Below are positions 13,942 through 25,790 of a stretch of 64,000 nucleotides of DNA, one piece after another. The notes below the pieces were generated by a model, which worked only from the letters and a program-made list of their open reading frames with translations, did no database searches and was not told the DNA's origin. A program made the translations under genes and the position numbers. How positions within the stretch are numbered: position 1 is the stretch's first letter; each line of letters opens with the position of its first letter. The stretch comes from Amia ocellicauda (Eukaryota; Chordata; Actinopteri; Amiiformes; Amiidae): contig NC_089858.1 of NCBI RefSeq assembly GCF_036373705.1, positions 14,317,249 through 14,381,248 on the forward strand. The letters run 5' to 3'.

Positions 13942-13990
13942 AGTACCTGTATCACCGGACGAAACAGCCGCGTTTAGTGTGAGACAGTCG
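13942..13990 (-). other. prpf4: Probable 5' non-coding exon of PRPF4
   Basis: On the minus strand a strong donor (GGTACT|GTAAGTGC, intron from 13941) faces an acceptor, CATTTCCAG, ending at 13220, which leaves 26 bases of 5' UTR before the ATG at 13193. The upper limit of the exon is approximate. Confidence 0.45.
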
Positions 13991-14161
13991 CCGGCAGGAC
14001 GCGTGTATAACTACAGCGCCCTCTACAGATCCGGAGGAGAGCGGCAGAAATACCATAAAAAACATTATTCAGAAAAGGGGATAATATGTATCGCCCTCTA
14101 TCGTCAGGGAGGCTACATGGAACTGAGGAATTGAAAGTCTAATGTCACCCCCAATCAGACA

Positions 14162-14215
14162 CATTATTCAGATTATTCAGATTCAGATTCAGATTATTAT
14201 TCAGATTATTCAGTC
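14162..14215. repeat. Tandem TTATTCAGA/TTCAGA tract
   Basis: Imperfect short tandem copies of ATTCAG and ATTATTCAG, between the PRPF4 and CDC26 start regions. Confidence 0.7.
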
Positions 14216-14653
14216 CCTCAGATCATCTATCGTTGCTCTCGTTATTCTCTCCGCATCATGTACTGTGATAAAACGTAAAATCAGCATAAAGCGTTGTGTA
14301 GTGAACCGAGGTCACACAAAACCGTGTATCGCGATGTTCTGCCCAGATAACTGCATGATACCATTGGTGGCAGCCCTCCCAGGATTAGGGTTTATTCCCA
14401 CCTAAAAAGACGGACTGAAATCTCACTCTGCTGAACCGTACCAGCAGAGGAGGAAACCAAATTCAATATACAGTAGGGCACCCGCAGACTGCAAATTTGA
14501 GATATGATACATTAAAAGTCTACCGATTAGGCTATATCTATTTTATATAGTTTTATTCAAGCAAGTCAGTAAAAGTACAAACTATGTTTTAACGCATGGG
14601 TGACAGTTTATAGTCTATGGAAAGTTATCAGTTACCATAAGAAGTGATTCTGG

Positions 14654-14713
14654 ACTACAATTCCCAGCAGCCGCTTGGGGAGTCGATGACGTCACTCGCA
14701 GAGTAACTTCCTG
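14654..14713 (+). promoter_or_regulatory. CDC26 promoter cluster: ZNF143-, CRE- and ETS-like sites
   Basis: Within 60 bases lie ACTACAATTCCCAGCAG (14654-14670), which matches the known ZNF143/SBS promoter motif, a perfect CRE palindrome TGACGTCA (14687-14694), and ACTTCCTG (14706-14713), an ETS/GABP-type site. A donor, ACGAG|GTGCGTG, follows at 14743, so the first CDC26 exon is probably about 14715-14742 and non-coding. Such sites are common in TATA-less housekeeping promoters. PRPF4 starts about 700 bases away on the other strand, so the interval may serve both genes. Confidence 0.65.
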
Positions 14714-15317
14714 TTTTTGTGGCGGAGTGAGCGGTGTACGAGGTGCGTGAAATTAAATACTGTTAATCCCTCTTCACATTTCAAAATATATGATGTTGTA
14801 CTCATGGTGGTTAATATGTTATACTTTACTTAGCAGTGATTGTAGTTTAAATGTCTGCAAATGTCCCTTTCTGCTGACTAACGGCACCTCTCCTGCGTAC
14901 AGTTTTGTGCTGTGTCAAGGTCTGGTTGCTTATTCCAATGCACGGTTCAGGTTGATCATGCCGGACTGTCGTGCCGGGTTTGTGTTGGTGGCTCCCCGCT
15001 TCCCGAGTGACCTGCAGCGCATCCCCACAGTAATGTGACCGGCCTCTCTCTGCACAGGTCGCCCGACACGGCAGACAGCGAGGCGAGGACTGGCCGGGCC
15101 GGGAGAGCAGCGCGGTACCAAGCAAGTCTCTCTGGTGTGTGATGTCTGTCTCGTATATGGCTGGCTGTGTGTGGGGATCCCAGCAGGAGAGCACTGTTCT
15201 CTGGCTGTGTTTTGTTGCAGTTGATGAATATGTGTCCTTCAGTCAGAGAAATTCATACCCCTGTTTTACAGGGAGGGGCCCACTAGGTATTAAGGAGACC
15301 TCCCCTCCCCCCCCCAC

Positions 15318-15443
15318 CTTTGACCCACCCGCTAATTGAAAATTATTGTACATAGTAGTGGTTACATTTATGATTAGAAGAAAGTGACATCTTACTAAAC
15401 ATGAGTACTGTTCTGTAGTTTTCTATTAGCGGGTGGGTCAAAG
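15318..15443. repeat. Foldback with 19-bp perfect inverted arms
   Basis: The arms 15318-15336 and 15425-15443 are exact reverse complements (CTTTGACCCACCCGCTAAT and its complement). The match continues inward for about 6 more bases with one mismatch. The 88-base spacer is AT-rich. It may be a small non-autonomous transposon; no target duplication was found. Confidence 0.75.
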
Positions 15444-15961
15444 TTTTGATTTAATCTGGCCTTTAGTTGAATTAATTTGTTATAAGATATTGTGAACTGA
15501 ACATATTTTGCTGTTAATTTATATTTACTGCCAATAGTTTTTAGTGTCTGGTCTTGGTCTGACTGCACTAAATAAATGATTTGTATTAATTACAAGTAAT
15601 TATTTAGTATGTCTGTCTACTTTTTTAACCATACCACTAAAGGCCACTCCTTGCACTTCACATATTTTAATTACTATTTACTGACATATTTTAACACGCC
15701 ATGAGCATGTGATAATAGTTTTAGCAACCCGTTGCCATTCAGGTAAGACAATACCTAGTTAATTCGGGTTTGTTGGTGTGCCGAGAGGTTTTTGATCTTG
15801 GTAAAGTGTGCCCTGGCATAAAAAAGGTGGCAACCACTGCCCTAGACCCTGATTCTTGTTCTTGCAGTTGTCTGTCAGCCGGCAGGGGGCACTGCTGGGC
15901 TGTGTGTGGGAGGCGGGGAGTTCCTGAGTTGCCAAGTGGATCGTGCTGTCACAGGGCTGCA

Positions 15962-16479
15962 ATGCTGCGGCGGAAGCCCACCCGCATCGAGCTGAAGCTG
16001 GACGACATCGAGGAGTTTGACAGCGTAAAGAAGGAGCTGGAGGTATTGTACACACTAACACTTACACAAGCACACACAGTAAAACAAAACGAACTCGCAC
16101 ATACTGTAAAACTGTCACACACAACATACACCATTGTAACACACTCGCACACAGACTACTACATACTGATATAACACAAATCTCAGGCCCACAAATCCAT
16201 CAACATTCACACAAGTGTACCTTAGAATTTGTGTAAGGATTTTGGGGGCAGGGTTCCTCAAAAGCTCATTAAAGTGGCCCCCTCTCCCCACAGAGCCGCA
16301 AGAAGCAGCGTGAGGAGGTGGATGTGGTGGGTGTGGCCAGCAGTGTGGAGGTAGGGGGGGCTGCAGCAGGGGGTGCAGAGGGCAAGACCCGGGAGCAAAT
16401 GATAAACGAGCGGATTGGGTACAAGCCCCACCCCAAACCCAACACCCTGCCCTCCCTCTTTGGCAACCTGCAATTCTAG
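15962..16479 (+). CDS. cdc26: Anaphase-promoting complex subunit CDC26, complete
   Basis: Two coding exons, 15962-16042 (27 codons) and 16294-16479, join in phase to give 88 aa; human CDC26 has 85. The N-terminus [20 protein letters not shown] is nearly identical to the mammalian protein and is the part that inserts into the TPR groove of APC6/CDC16 and stabilises it. The C-terminus [18 protein letters not shown]...FGNLQF is also conserved. The middle ([17 protein letters not shown]) is variable. CDC26 is a small structural subunit of the APC/C ubiquitin ligase that drives mitotic exit. The ATG lies about 95 bases after an acceptor at 15867, consistent with a separate 5' UTR exon near 14715. 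The gene diverges from PRPF4 as in human. Confidence 0.96.
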
Positions 16480-18257
16480 AGGCTGCTGGGACACTCTGGT
16501 CACAAGTGGGCCGTCCCATAGTGTGGGCACCTTCAATATGCGCTCTCCAGACCATACCATCCCATGGCCCCAGGGAGGGGTGTTATGGTTGGCACCCTTT
16601 TTCTCACTGGTTTCACCCCGATTCTGCTGCCGCTTGTATGGAAAGTGCCAGGTGTACAGCCGATGCTTGGCTGTTAGGCAGCATAGTAACAGCAATGAAA
16701 CACTGGAGGCAGCTGCGGAGGGGACACTCCACCCACCTGACCTTGGAGCCCCCCGCACACACAGCCGAAGACACGCAGGGCAGGCTGGCTGTGGTCTGCT
16801 CCGTCGCCCACTGACCTGACCACGGGTCTCTCCTCACAGCGCAACGCCAACCGAACTGTTTTCTGACCCATTCAAATGTCCCAGTGGCAGCGCTGCAGCG
16901 GGTTAGTGTTTGTGTGTGGAGCAGCCCTGTCATTTTTTTTTAATTTTTACCATTAATGCAAATAAATCTTTGACTGTTTGTTCAACCTGCTGTTTGGGTG
17001 CAGTGCAGTCTGTCCCCCTTACCCCATCCCACCCAGAAACACCCCATGCAACTCAGTTTCTTATTCTTGGAGTTTATTAACATTTTTCTCTTGAATGATT
17101 GATTACAGCACTGTAAATATATATGCATATATCTATCTGTATATACACATGAACACACCTGAGTGAACAACAGCCCCTGGTCCCAAGTGGTCAGCTGTCA
17201 CCCCCCACTCCCTTCTCCCGCTCTGTCCTGGTTGTGGAAACCGCAGGGATGGCCGTTACAACTCCATGTCTCGAGCTACATGTCACAGAGCACCTGACAC
17301 ACAGCCACAAAGTCTCAGCAGACACGGGGCTGCTGTTCCCACCCCTGGCAGCCAGCGCTCATGTGAGGAACAATAATCCAGGCTGTGCATCCATTGCAGC
17401 AGAGCGCCGTGATAAACCCTGCGGTGACACTGCTGTGCACTGAGACTCTTATCACACCTGGGACCGGAGCACGCTCACCACAGCAAGGCTTCTGCTACAA
17501 AAATTAACAGCTGACACTAATTCAGAATCATAAAATAATTATATTAAAATAAAATCATAAAGATCAACTTTACAGTTTCCCCTTCTCCCCCCAGTTTTAA
17601 AGCTGGAGGTTGTTGATTGATGCCCAGACCTCCAGCCTACCTCCACCCTCCACCCAGAGCTGCAGCCTGTCTCAGACCCCCCACTCAGGGGTTAGTCCTG
17701 CCCAGCCCTGAAAATTGAACAGAAATGCAGACTCATGAAACAACTAAATTACTGTAATTAACAGTGTGGGATATTGCTACTTTGACCCTCCAGCAGCACA
17801 GAGATTTACTGAGCCAGTCAGCATAGCCTGTTCTCTCTGGAGGCTGATTTGTGACTCATCTAGGCTGGGAATTGGAGCTATTCTCCCCTGGGACTGTGGG
17901 GGCTGCCGTTACCTTAACCAAGATACTTTACCTAGGTGGGCTGCAGCTCTCGCTATTAAGGCAGGATGGCTGAAAGGCGCGGTGACAGCTTTGCGTGTCT
18001 GTGTGTCTTTGAGATCTTTTCCTACCTCCACGTATTGGAGACAAGGTGATGGCAAAAGGTGAGGTAGACAAAGGAATGCAACAGCAGACAGGGAGAGCTG
18101 ATAACCTGATTCCTCCCTTATTTTTGTGAGAGAGAAAGTTGAAGGGATAGGCAGAGGAAAGAAGGGGAGATGGGGAGAGGACAGAGGTCAGCAGGTGTCT
18201 GTGAAGGCTGGTTCTGTAGTGGCGGTAAAGTCTGGGTGCAGCGGTCAGGATCTGGGC
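16480..18257. other. CDC26 / SLC31A1 convergent 3' region
   Basis: This stretch holds the 3' UTRs of the two convergent genes. On the minus strand an AATAAA at 17078-17073 could end SLC31A1, giving a 3' UTR of about 1.2 kb. No other coding sequence was recognised. Confidence 0.5.
16961..16966 (+). terminator. Polyadenylation signal AATAAA (CDC26)
   Basis: Canonical hexamer about 480 bases after the CDC26 stop, followed by a T/GT-rich stretch (TCTTTGACTGTTTGTT). Confidence 0.6.
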
Positions 18258-21076
18258 TCAGTGGCAGTGCTCAGTGATGTCCACCACCACGGCCTTCTTC
18301 CAGCTGAACAGGAAGTAGCCAGTGCCTGCGCCTGCTGCCACGGCGATGCACAGGAATCCGTTGTAGGTCATGAACACCAGCATCAGGAAGTAGCTGACCA
18401 CCACCTGCAGCACGTGGAGCACCGTTTGGAGAAGGTGGGGCAGACTGAGCATCCGCTGCCTGGGGAGAGGGAGAGGGTCAGGGTGGTGTACCGAGAGAAC
18501 AACAACCACAGAAGCGTACACAGACCATTCAGCTTGCTCTCTTAGAGAATGTGTGTCAGCGGCTCCATCTCCATGTCAGTGCATCTGCTTGTGTCAGTGT
18601 GTGTGTGTGTGTGTGTGTCTCTCTCTCTCTCTCGTATCAGCGTCTCTCAGTGCGTCTGTGTCGGAGCCTTCGCCTTGTCACTCACCCCACAGTCTTGTGG
18701 GTCTCCATCATCACACAACCATTGGGCCCAGGCACTGGCATGGAGTTGTAGCGCACGCTGACCTGACTGCGACGCAGCAGGAACTCACGGGCGATCTTCA
18801 GCCCCTCGTAGAGCATAGCCAGCAGGAACACTGCAATGCACGCCCCTACCATCTCTACACACAGAGAAGAGACAGCGAGAGTCAAGACAGATACAGAGGG
18901 GAGAGAGGTACACAGAAAGCACATCCATGTGGAACAAATGCCAGAAGTTAAAAAAAAAAGTTTAGGTTACCAAAAACTGAAAAATAATATACTTTTCAGA
19001 GTTATACAGTGCCTTGCAAAAGTATTCACCCCCCTTTTTCCTATTTTATTGCATTACAATCTAATTTAAATGGATTTTTATTTGGATTTCATGTAATGGA
19101 CATACACAAAACAAAATTGGTGAAGTGAAAAAAAGTTTTAAAAAAAATCTAAAAAAACACAAAACAAAAAAAAACAGAAAAGTGGTGCGTGCGTATGTAT
19201 TCACCCCCTTTGCTATGAAGCCCCTAAATAAGATCTTGTGCAACCAATTACCTTCAGAAGTCACGCAATTTTAGTGTCACATGACCGGTCACATGATCTC
19301 AGTATATATACACCTGTTCTGAAAGGCCCCAGAGTCTGTAACACCACTGAGCAAGGGGCAGCAACAACCAAGCGACACCATGAGGACCAAGGAGCTCTCC
19401 AAACTTTTGACCGGTAGTGTAAATGTTTGTTTTGTTGAAACATTCCACATTTAAATTGTCATAAGAACTTGACAACAACATACCCCCCTGACAGAAAAAT
19501 CATAAAATCAAGTGAAAGTAATGTTATGCCTAGATAGAAAGGCCTGTGTATTGCTTGGCCTGTCCTGTGTTTTTTCAATACAAATTATATTGTTTTGTAA
19601 CTTTAATTATAAAATATAATAAGTTATTTAAATCTTTATTTTCAATTAGACAGAGGTCCATGCAGGGTTCACCATCAAATTGCATAGGCTTGGCATAGTC
19701 AGTGTCAAATTTGTTGAGAACGAGAGCCAGGGAGGTGTGGCAAGAACAAGGACGCTTTATTTATTTATTTAATTGTAGTTTTGTTTTTTTTAATTTCTTT
19801 CAATGTTCGCTCATTTGTTTTGCCAACCAATTGAATATGGAAATTCTTGGTCCATGTATATTCAAAAAGTAGTCAACATCATTTCAGCAATTATGAGAAC
19901 ACCATGTTCATAACACCAAACACATCTGTGAATTTTAGAACAGTAGACTTAGTAGCTCAAAGTAATTAAATTCAGCATAGTTTTATTTCTGTGCATTTTA
20001 TTTTGGTGTTTACAAGTTAAGGACTCTCATTTGAAATGAGAAATTCTCTCAATCTTATCACTCCTCCCTACATAGATATACCCTTACAGTTACCCTACAG
20101 TTAATAGAATACATCACATTACTGCAAACTTTCCATTCCCACCCACACAATACAAAGACTGCGAGCGATCTTCAAAAAACAGACATAATGGATAAGAGTT
20201 TACCTGTGTTTTGACATTACTTGAGACTAGTTCAGTGTATGGACTCCCAGAACATTATCTGCACAGCAACTAAGAAAGTCCCAATGTGTCACACTGACAA
20301 CATATTTATAAGCTAACACACACACTAAAACATGTGAACAGAACTGTACACAAAAAACCAGAGACAAAGACACGCACAACCTCTGGGCCACTCCTTTATC
20401 ACATTTGCTCCAACAAGCACGTATTTGTATAGCAGTGGTGAACTTCAGCTCTGTGGAGATAAGGGTGTCAGTGTGACCTGTTGGCGGTGTTAATGTTTAT
20501 AGTTTATGGCATCACCTAAATAGGTCTCTCTAGCCTCCCCTCTGCCAGGGCATCTCTCTCTATCGCTGCCACACACCCAGCTCCATTTCCGAGAGACAGA
20601 CAAGGCAAGAGAGTGAAATGGCATCGGGAGGACAGTCAGATGGAGAGACTCAGACAGGATGTAGAAGCAGAAAGAGGTGAACAAGCAGGCAGTTAGACTG
20701 AGACACAAAGAAAGACCGTCAAAAGAGAGACAGAAACAGACCCACCTCCTGGACTGTTGATGATGAGCCCAGAGAACAGGAGCGCCACGTTCTTGTAGTC
20801 CATGTTGAAAGTCATTTGCTGCAGAGAGGGAGGAGAGGAGAGACAATGGAGGGCTGGCTGTGCAGACAGTGACACCTCTCAGCACATGGAGGTGCTGCTC
20901 ACTGCGGCCTCAAGACCACAGCTCTGCTTTTTTGTTTGTTCCACACTCACCATTGACATCTCATGGCCCCCATGTCCCCCCCCCATGTCGCCAGAGGTGT
21001 GGTCGCCGTGGGAACTGCTGGTTGGTTGCATCACAGTGTTGTGGACATGATTGTGGTTGTGGTCATGGTCAGACAT
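18258..21076 (-). CDS. slc31a1: High-affinity copper transporter CTR1 (SLC31A1), complete
   Basis: Four coding exons, in transcript order 21076-20951, 20818-20746, 18854-18686 and 18459-18258, sum to 570 bases (189 aa; human 190) with consistent phases. The extracellular N-terminus is rich in His and Met ([20 protein letters not shown]), which bind copper. Three transmembrane helices follow, with the MxxxM copper-selectivity motif ([10 protein letters not shown]) in the second, GxxxG ([11 protein letters not shown]) in the third, and the C-terminal HCH. CTR1 forms a plasma-membrane trimer that imports Cu(I). An acceptor just before the ATG (CCCCAG ending near 21092) implies a 5' non-coding exon, likely near 25069. 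Intron 2 (18855-20745) contains a chimeric Tc1 fragment and one copy of a duplicated block. Confidence 0.97.
18596..18634. repeat. (GT)n(CT)n microsatellite
   Basis: A GT dinucleotide run followed directly by a CT run, in the last intron of SLC31A1. Confidence 0.85.
19007..19419 (+). mobile_element. Chimeric Tc1/mariner fragment in SLC31A1 intron
   Basis: The left end (CAGTGCCTTGCAAAAGTATT) is a terminal repeat common in fish Tc1 elements and is preceded by TA. About 370 bases on comes the transposase start context (ACCATGAGGACCAAGGAGCT, ATG at 19380), but the frame stops after about eight codons. The sequence then runs into AAACTTTTGACCGGTAGTG followed by TA, which looks like the terminal repeat of a different Tc1 family. 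The element is therefore internally deleted or fused and cannot encode transposase. Confidence 0.75.
20375..20590. repeat. Duplicated non-coding block, copy 1 (SLC31A1 intron)
   Basis: Shares long similar stretches in the same order with 21916-22115, for example CTCTGGGCC...CTCCTTTA, TTTGCTCCA, CTCTGTGGAGATA, GTCAGTGTGACCT and CACCCAGCTCC. Identity by eye is about 75-80%. It lies in the intron just downstream of coding exon 2. No coding capacity was seen. Confidence 0.75.
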
Positions 21077-21915
21077 ATTTATATTTCCGTGGAACTGGGG
21101 AGAAAGGGAGTAAGTCACTGAGACAGAGGGACAGAAACCTGGGATGATGCACATATTGGGGAAGGGGTGTTACTGCAGCTCCACAGCTCTGGTTGTATCT
21201 GTTGACCATCTTGCTAAACAATTGATTTATCAATTCTTGTATTAAATTAAGGTCACATGTCCTCCCTGACCAGGCCCCTGAGCAACAGCCTCGTTAAGAG
21301 CCCAGTTAAGGACAGACTAATCAGGCACTCCGAGCCAGGTGTCTGGACCACAGTTGCCTGCGGGTGAGCTGCCCGACAGCCTGTCCCTCTGTAATCACAT
21401 CTCAGCCCCTGTAACTCAATCAGCCCCCTAGAGACCAGGCTGAGCCATCCACACTCACTCAAGTGTAATGAGTTTAAACGGATCAGAGTGATCAAACATC
21501 TTCTCTGAAAGGGACACCTGCAGGGCTGCAAAATGTTAGTTTAGCCCGTGTTGAAAATAAATATTGCTAAAAAAGCCTACATTTGTTCCATCTACAATGT
21601 TTCTATTATTATGCCATGTTGTTCCTTTTTCTGAAATCATTTTAAATCCATGTAGAAAGTTTGTCATAATTGTCCATACATTTCTAGCTTGTGTTTATAA
21701 AGTTTTAAAATCAAAAAATCAGAACATTAAAAGATAAAACTGATTTCATAGGGCTCTATAACAATCCCAGTGCACACTGTGATAAAACTGTCTGAGCTCG
21801 CACTCATTCATACAAGCACACAAATGGGCAGAAAGTGTCCCACTGTCTTGTTCGTCTGACACACAGATTTACAACACACGTGATGTGAACACACATGCAC
21901 ATGCACACGTACAAG

Positions 21916-22115
21916 CAATCTCTGGGCCTCTCCTTTAATCAAAAACAGATTTGCTCCAGCAAGCACATATTTTTATGGCAGTGGTAAAATGCAACTCTGT
22001 GGAGATACGTCTGTCAGTGTGACCTCTCTGTTGGCTGTATTAATAGTTATAGATTATGGTGTCACTGAATCAGTCTCTGCCACGACACTTTACTGTAGAA
22101 CACCCAGCTCCGATT
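21916..22115. repeat. Duplicated non-coding block, copy 2
   Basis: Direct-orientation partner of 20375-20590, about 1.5 kb away in the 5' intron of SLC31A1. The copies have diverged with several small indels. Confidence 0.75.
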
Positions 22116-25068
22116 CCCAGACCTGGGGGAATCACAGTTTGCACAATCACGGCAGGTACTCATTAAATCATTATTTTTTTCCCTTTACTGTGCGGGTCCC
22201 TATTGAGGGGCTGCCTGATTGTCCTGCAAGGCCCCTGAGGACAGCGCTGCCCCTCCACATGTTAAAGGAATGACAGTAGCACACCCCCAACAGCTCAAAG
22301 GACACAGACCAGCAACACCACCAACCGCCCCACTCTGCCTGCCCCCTGCCCCCTACTCTCACCCTCATTCACACTCACCCCAAGTCCTGCTGTCTGCATG
22401 TCCATATGTCCCTTGGTGTTCAGAAAGTGTGCATGCGTGCGTGCATGCGTGTCAGCCTGCAGGCTCTGTCCGGCACTGGGAGCAGAAGGAGTAGGAGTAT
22501 GCAAGTGTGAGGGTTTGTGACTGCCCAGCGTTTGGAAGTTCAGTTGTGTATTGCAGTGTGTCTGTGTCGCAAGTGAGCATGTTAATGTGCGTGCTGCTTC
22601 CTCATGACTGGGAGCCTCTCTCATGTGATTGCTCTCCTGCCTCCAATTTCCTCTCCGAGACACTCCAAACCCCACCTTCTGCTTCCCAAGACTCCACCCA
22701 CATCTGCTACTCTACCTTTACTGTAAACCCCCCCCTCCCACTCTTTGTCTCAAATCTGTCTTTCAAATATCAGATTCCCTTTCACTTTCCTTCCCATTCC
22801 TTTTACTCTCCTTCCTCTTGCCATTTCTCACCGCAACATCTCCGAACTATTAAAACTCATTCTCCTGCTCAGCTCTCACTCTGCAGAGGTGGCAAACGGA
22901 GCACTGACTGCAACCTTGAATAACTCAGCGCAGAGCACTGAACGACAGGGAGTGAGTCAAAGGGAGCGCTGCTTACTCCCACACTCCTGGACTGTTTTAT
23001 TCATGACCAAAACATTGCGAGCTGCGTCAGATTTAATGTTTCTTTTTCTTGTGAGGGATCGGTTTCCCAGTTAACTTCAGTGCTGGTCTTTTTGGTTATC
23101 ATCATAGTTCTGTACACCTGCAGCTCCTCACTGCTTTTCAGGGTGTGTAAGAGCAATTTAAATTAAACTTTGACATAAATTAACATACTCCTTATCACTT
23201 CACCCAAAATATTATGATATCATTATAAATGCAAACCACCCACAATAGCAACTGGTGACACTGTACCCCCAATATCAACTGCATACCTGCAGGGCAGAGC
23301 GAGGAGAGGTGGGAGCTCACAGTACTTGGCTGTTGTCTGTCTGTCAGTTGTCGGTCTCTCGACATCAGTCGGGCAGCAAGAGGGAAGCAGGCAAGAGTAC
23401 GGCTCTCCTCTTGCCCGCATACCTTATATACCACCCCCGAGAAGGAAACAACCAAAAAATACAAATACCAGAGCTGCCGAGCTGACAGGAGATGAGAGGC
23501 ACATTCCTCCAGGGAAACGGCAGCCTTAACCCCAGTGCTGCCACAGGCCAGTCCACCACAGACCCTCACTGCTGGCACAAACACAAAACCACCACCGCAT
23601 ACATCAGTCTCACAGAAAGACATTGCAGCAGGGCAGGTTGGGTCCTCTCTCACTGGCTGGCTGGGCTGATGTGTGACCCAGATGTGGATGGCAACTTTCT
23701 AGCCCACAGCAGGTGCTCCCATCAGAGAGAACAGCCTGTGCTCCCCATGCCCACACCTCCCCGCCTCATACTGGCTTAAATCCAAAATTTGACAGGCTCC
23801 TAACTGTGCCGGTGCCAAACACAACACCACAGCAGAACGTGTTTTCAGGCTAAAATGTCACAAACAGACGGCTCTTGACACTCAGACAAAAGACTCTTGT
23901 ACCCAACTCTCTCTCCCCCCCCCCAATTGTTTCCTAGCAGGCGCCGAGCTTTTCGGGAAACACAACTGGGACCTGAACTTTTGCCTCTGATTGCCATGGC
24001 AATACACACCCCCCCATCCCTACACAGGCTCACATCCCAAACCACCTTCAGTAGCACAACAGAGCACAACACAGGGCTGGCTGGGGTGTGAGTTCATTAA
24101 GTGTAAAGCTTATCATTGGACTTTATCCAAGCTTTGCCAACAGGATACTATATATCAAATAGTTATACACCTCAGTGTCTCCGCGGTGTGGCTTCCGGCT
24201 GTAGCTGCCAGGCCGGACTCACACAGTATTGTTGCCTTGTGTGTGTGGGGGGGTGCATGGGTGCATGCGTGTTTGAGTGCATGTGTGTGACGTCTATGTG
24301 TGCAAGTCTACTTGTTGTCTATGTGCGTGTTGCCCAAGTGTTACGGTGTCTGGCCCACGCCTCAGTGTTGACTCTGGCATGGAGGGCAGAAGTAGCCCTT
24401 GCTACTAAAGTCAACAGCAGGACAAAGTAAACAGACTGGCTGAGGGTCAGGGCACAGGGCCCCCCCAACCCAGCACCCCCCCACCCACGGAGTGAGTCAA
24501 CACCTCCCGCCCCCCGCCCCATGCTGCAGTCGCCTAGTGCTGAAACCACACACAGACAGGTACTGTTAGTAATGTCTGAAAGCACAGGCCAGGCTAATGT
24601 TGTAACCTGAGCATTTAAAGCTTAAATCACAGTTTACGGGACCACGGCGCACTGACACCGTTAAGGCTATGATGTAGCACCGGAGTCCCGAACCACAGCG
24701 CAGCCACCTTTCAATGAGCCTCATCTCCTCCCAGCTCCAAAGGCACACTGCGCAGACACACGCAGACCAGAGCACACTGCGCAGACACTGCAGGGCACAG
24801 GCAGGCAAGCAAGCATCCTCACTGAGCTGTACCATCCTGCCACTATTTCAACTACAAAGACAGTCTACCATTGCAGGAACTAAGAAACAAAAACTCACTG
24901 CCGCAAAGACTGCAGAGACCTACACTTAAACACACTCACTCACTGCAGACTGCACAGATCCGGTGGGCACAATCGATCCTCAGTACAGAGGTCACGCTGC
25001 TGTCTGTTACCGCCGCCAGGCAGCAACAGCAGCAGCATCACCATCCTCCCCCTCAGTCAGACACTCAC
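22116..25068. other. SLC31A1 5' intron, no gene recognised
   Basis: Intronic if the non-coding exon at 25069 is right. It contains pyrimidine-rich and GT-rich stretches (for example 24236-24330) and no recognisable coding exon. Human FKBP15, which flanks SLC31A1 on this side, was not found here. Confidence 0.5.
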
Positions 25069-25260
25069 CTTTTCCGGGACCTACTATTATAAAGGCCTAC
25101 TTCTCCGTCTCCCCGTACCGCTTTATTTACTAAAAACCGGAGCTACTGAACTTCAAACTCGCTGGGAGCAGAATAACCAGAAATCCACCGGACGCACCGA
25201 ATCAACGGACACACACAAAACACTGACGTAGACAACAAGAACAGGGGGTGCAGCCAATAG
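25069..25260 (-). promoter_or_regulatory. slc31a1: Probable SLC31A1 first exon and promoter
   Basis: On the minus strand a strong donor, GGAAAAG|GTGAGTGT, begins an intron at 25068. Upstream, a CRE-like TGACGTA (25224-25230) and a CCAAT box (25254-25258, plus-strand reading) suggest the promoter. The exon would be non-coding. Its upper border is not defined by sequence. Confidence 0.5.
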
Positions 25261-25494
25261 CAAGGCTTCTGCGCGGAAGTACCGCCCCTTCTTCCGGCAA
25301 TGCCACATCGACACGGCAGCGCTCATGTGATGCCCATGTGTGTTTTCAGTGCTACAGACATCATCGAGCAGGTTGCATTAAGAGCAGTCTATGATTTATT
25401 TCAGTGTCATTATTCGAAGTGTGTTAAGCTTGTTGGTCACTATGCAAGTCATGTAAACCACAATAGCATGCTACACGAAATCGCAAATACTTAC

Positions 25495-25790
25495 ATTAAG
25501 AACACAACCGAGGGGAGGCCATCCGACCCATCGTGCTCGTTTGGTGTCCATTAATATCTAAGTGATCCAAGGATCCTATCCAGTCTATTTTTAAATGTTC
25601 CCAAATTTTCAGCTTCAGCCACATCGCCGGGGAGTTTGTTCAGATTGTGACGCCTCTCTGTGTGAAGAAGTGTCTCCTGTTTTCTGTCTTGAATGCCTTG
25701 AAGCCCAATTTCCATTTGTGTCCCCGGGTGCGTGTGTCCCTGCTTCTAAGGACTAAGTTAGTCCCGTACTTAGTCTCCTCTAGAGGCAGC
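25495..25790 (+). repeat. Dispersed retroelement tail, copy A
   Basis: The stretch ACCGAGGGGAGGCCATCCGA, then GACCCATCGTGCTCG... and CCAAGGATCCTATCC recurs in inverted orientation at 48005-48105. The following GTGAAGAAGTGTCTCCTGTTTTC... resembles a dispersed repeat seen in several fish genomes, probably the 3' part of a LINE or SINE. I cannot name the family. Confidence 0.6.

Noticed and set aside
23195-23653. 152-codon minus-strand frame in the SLC31A1 5' intron
   Set aside because: No known domain, and the plus strand shows no sign of a gene; treated as chance.
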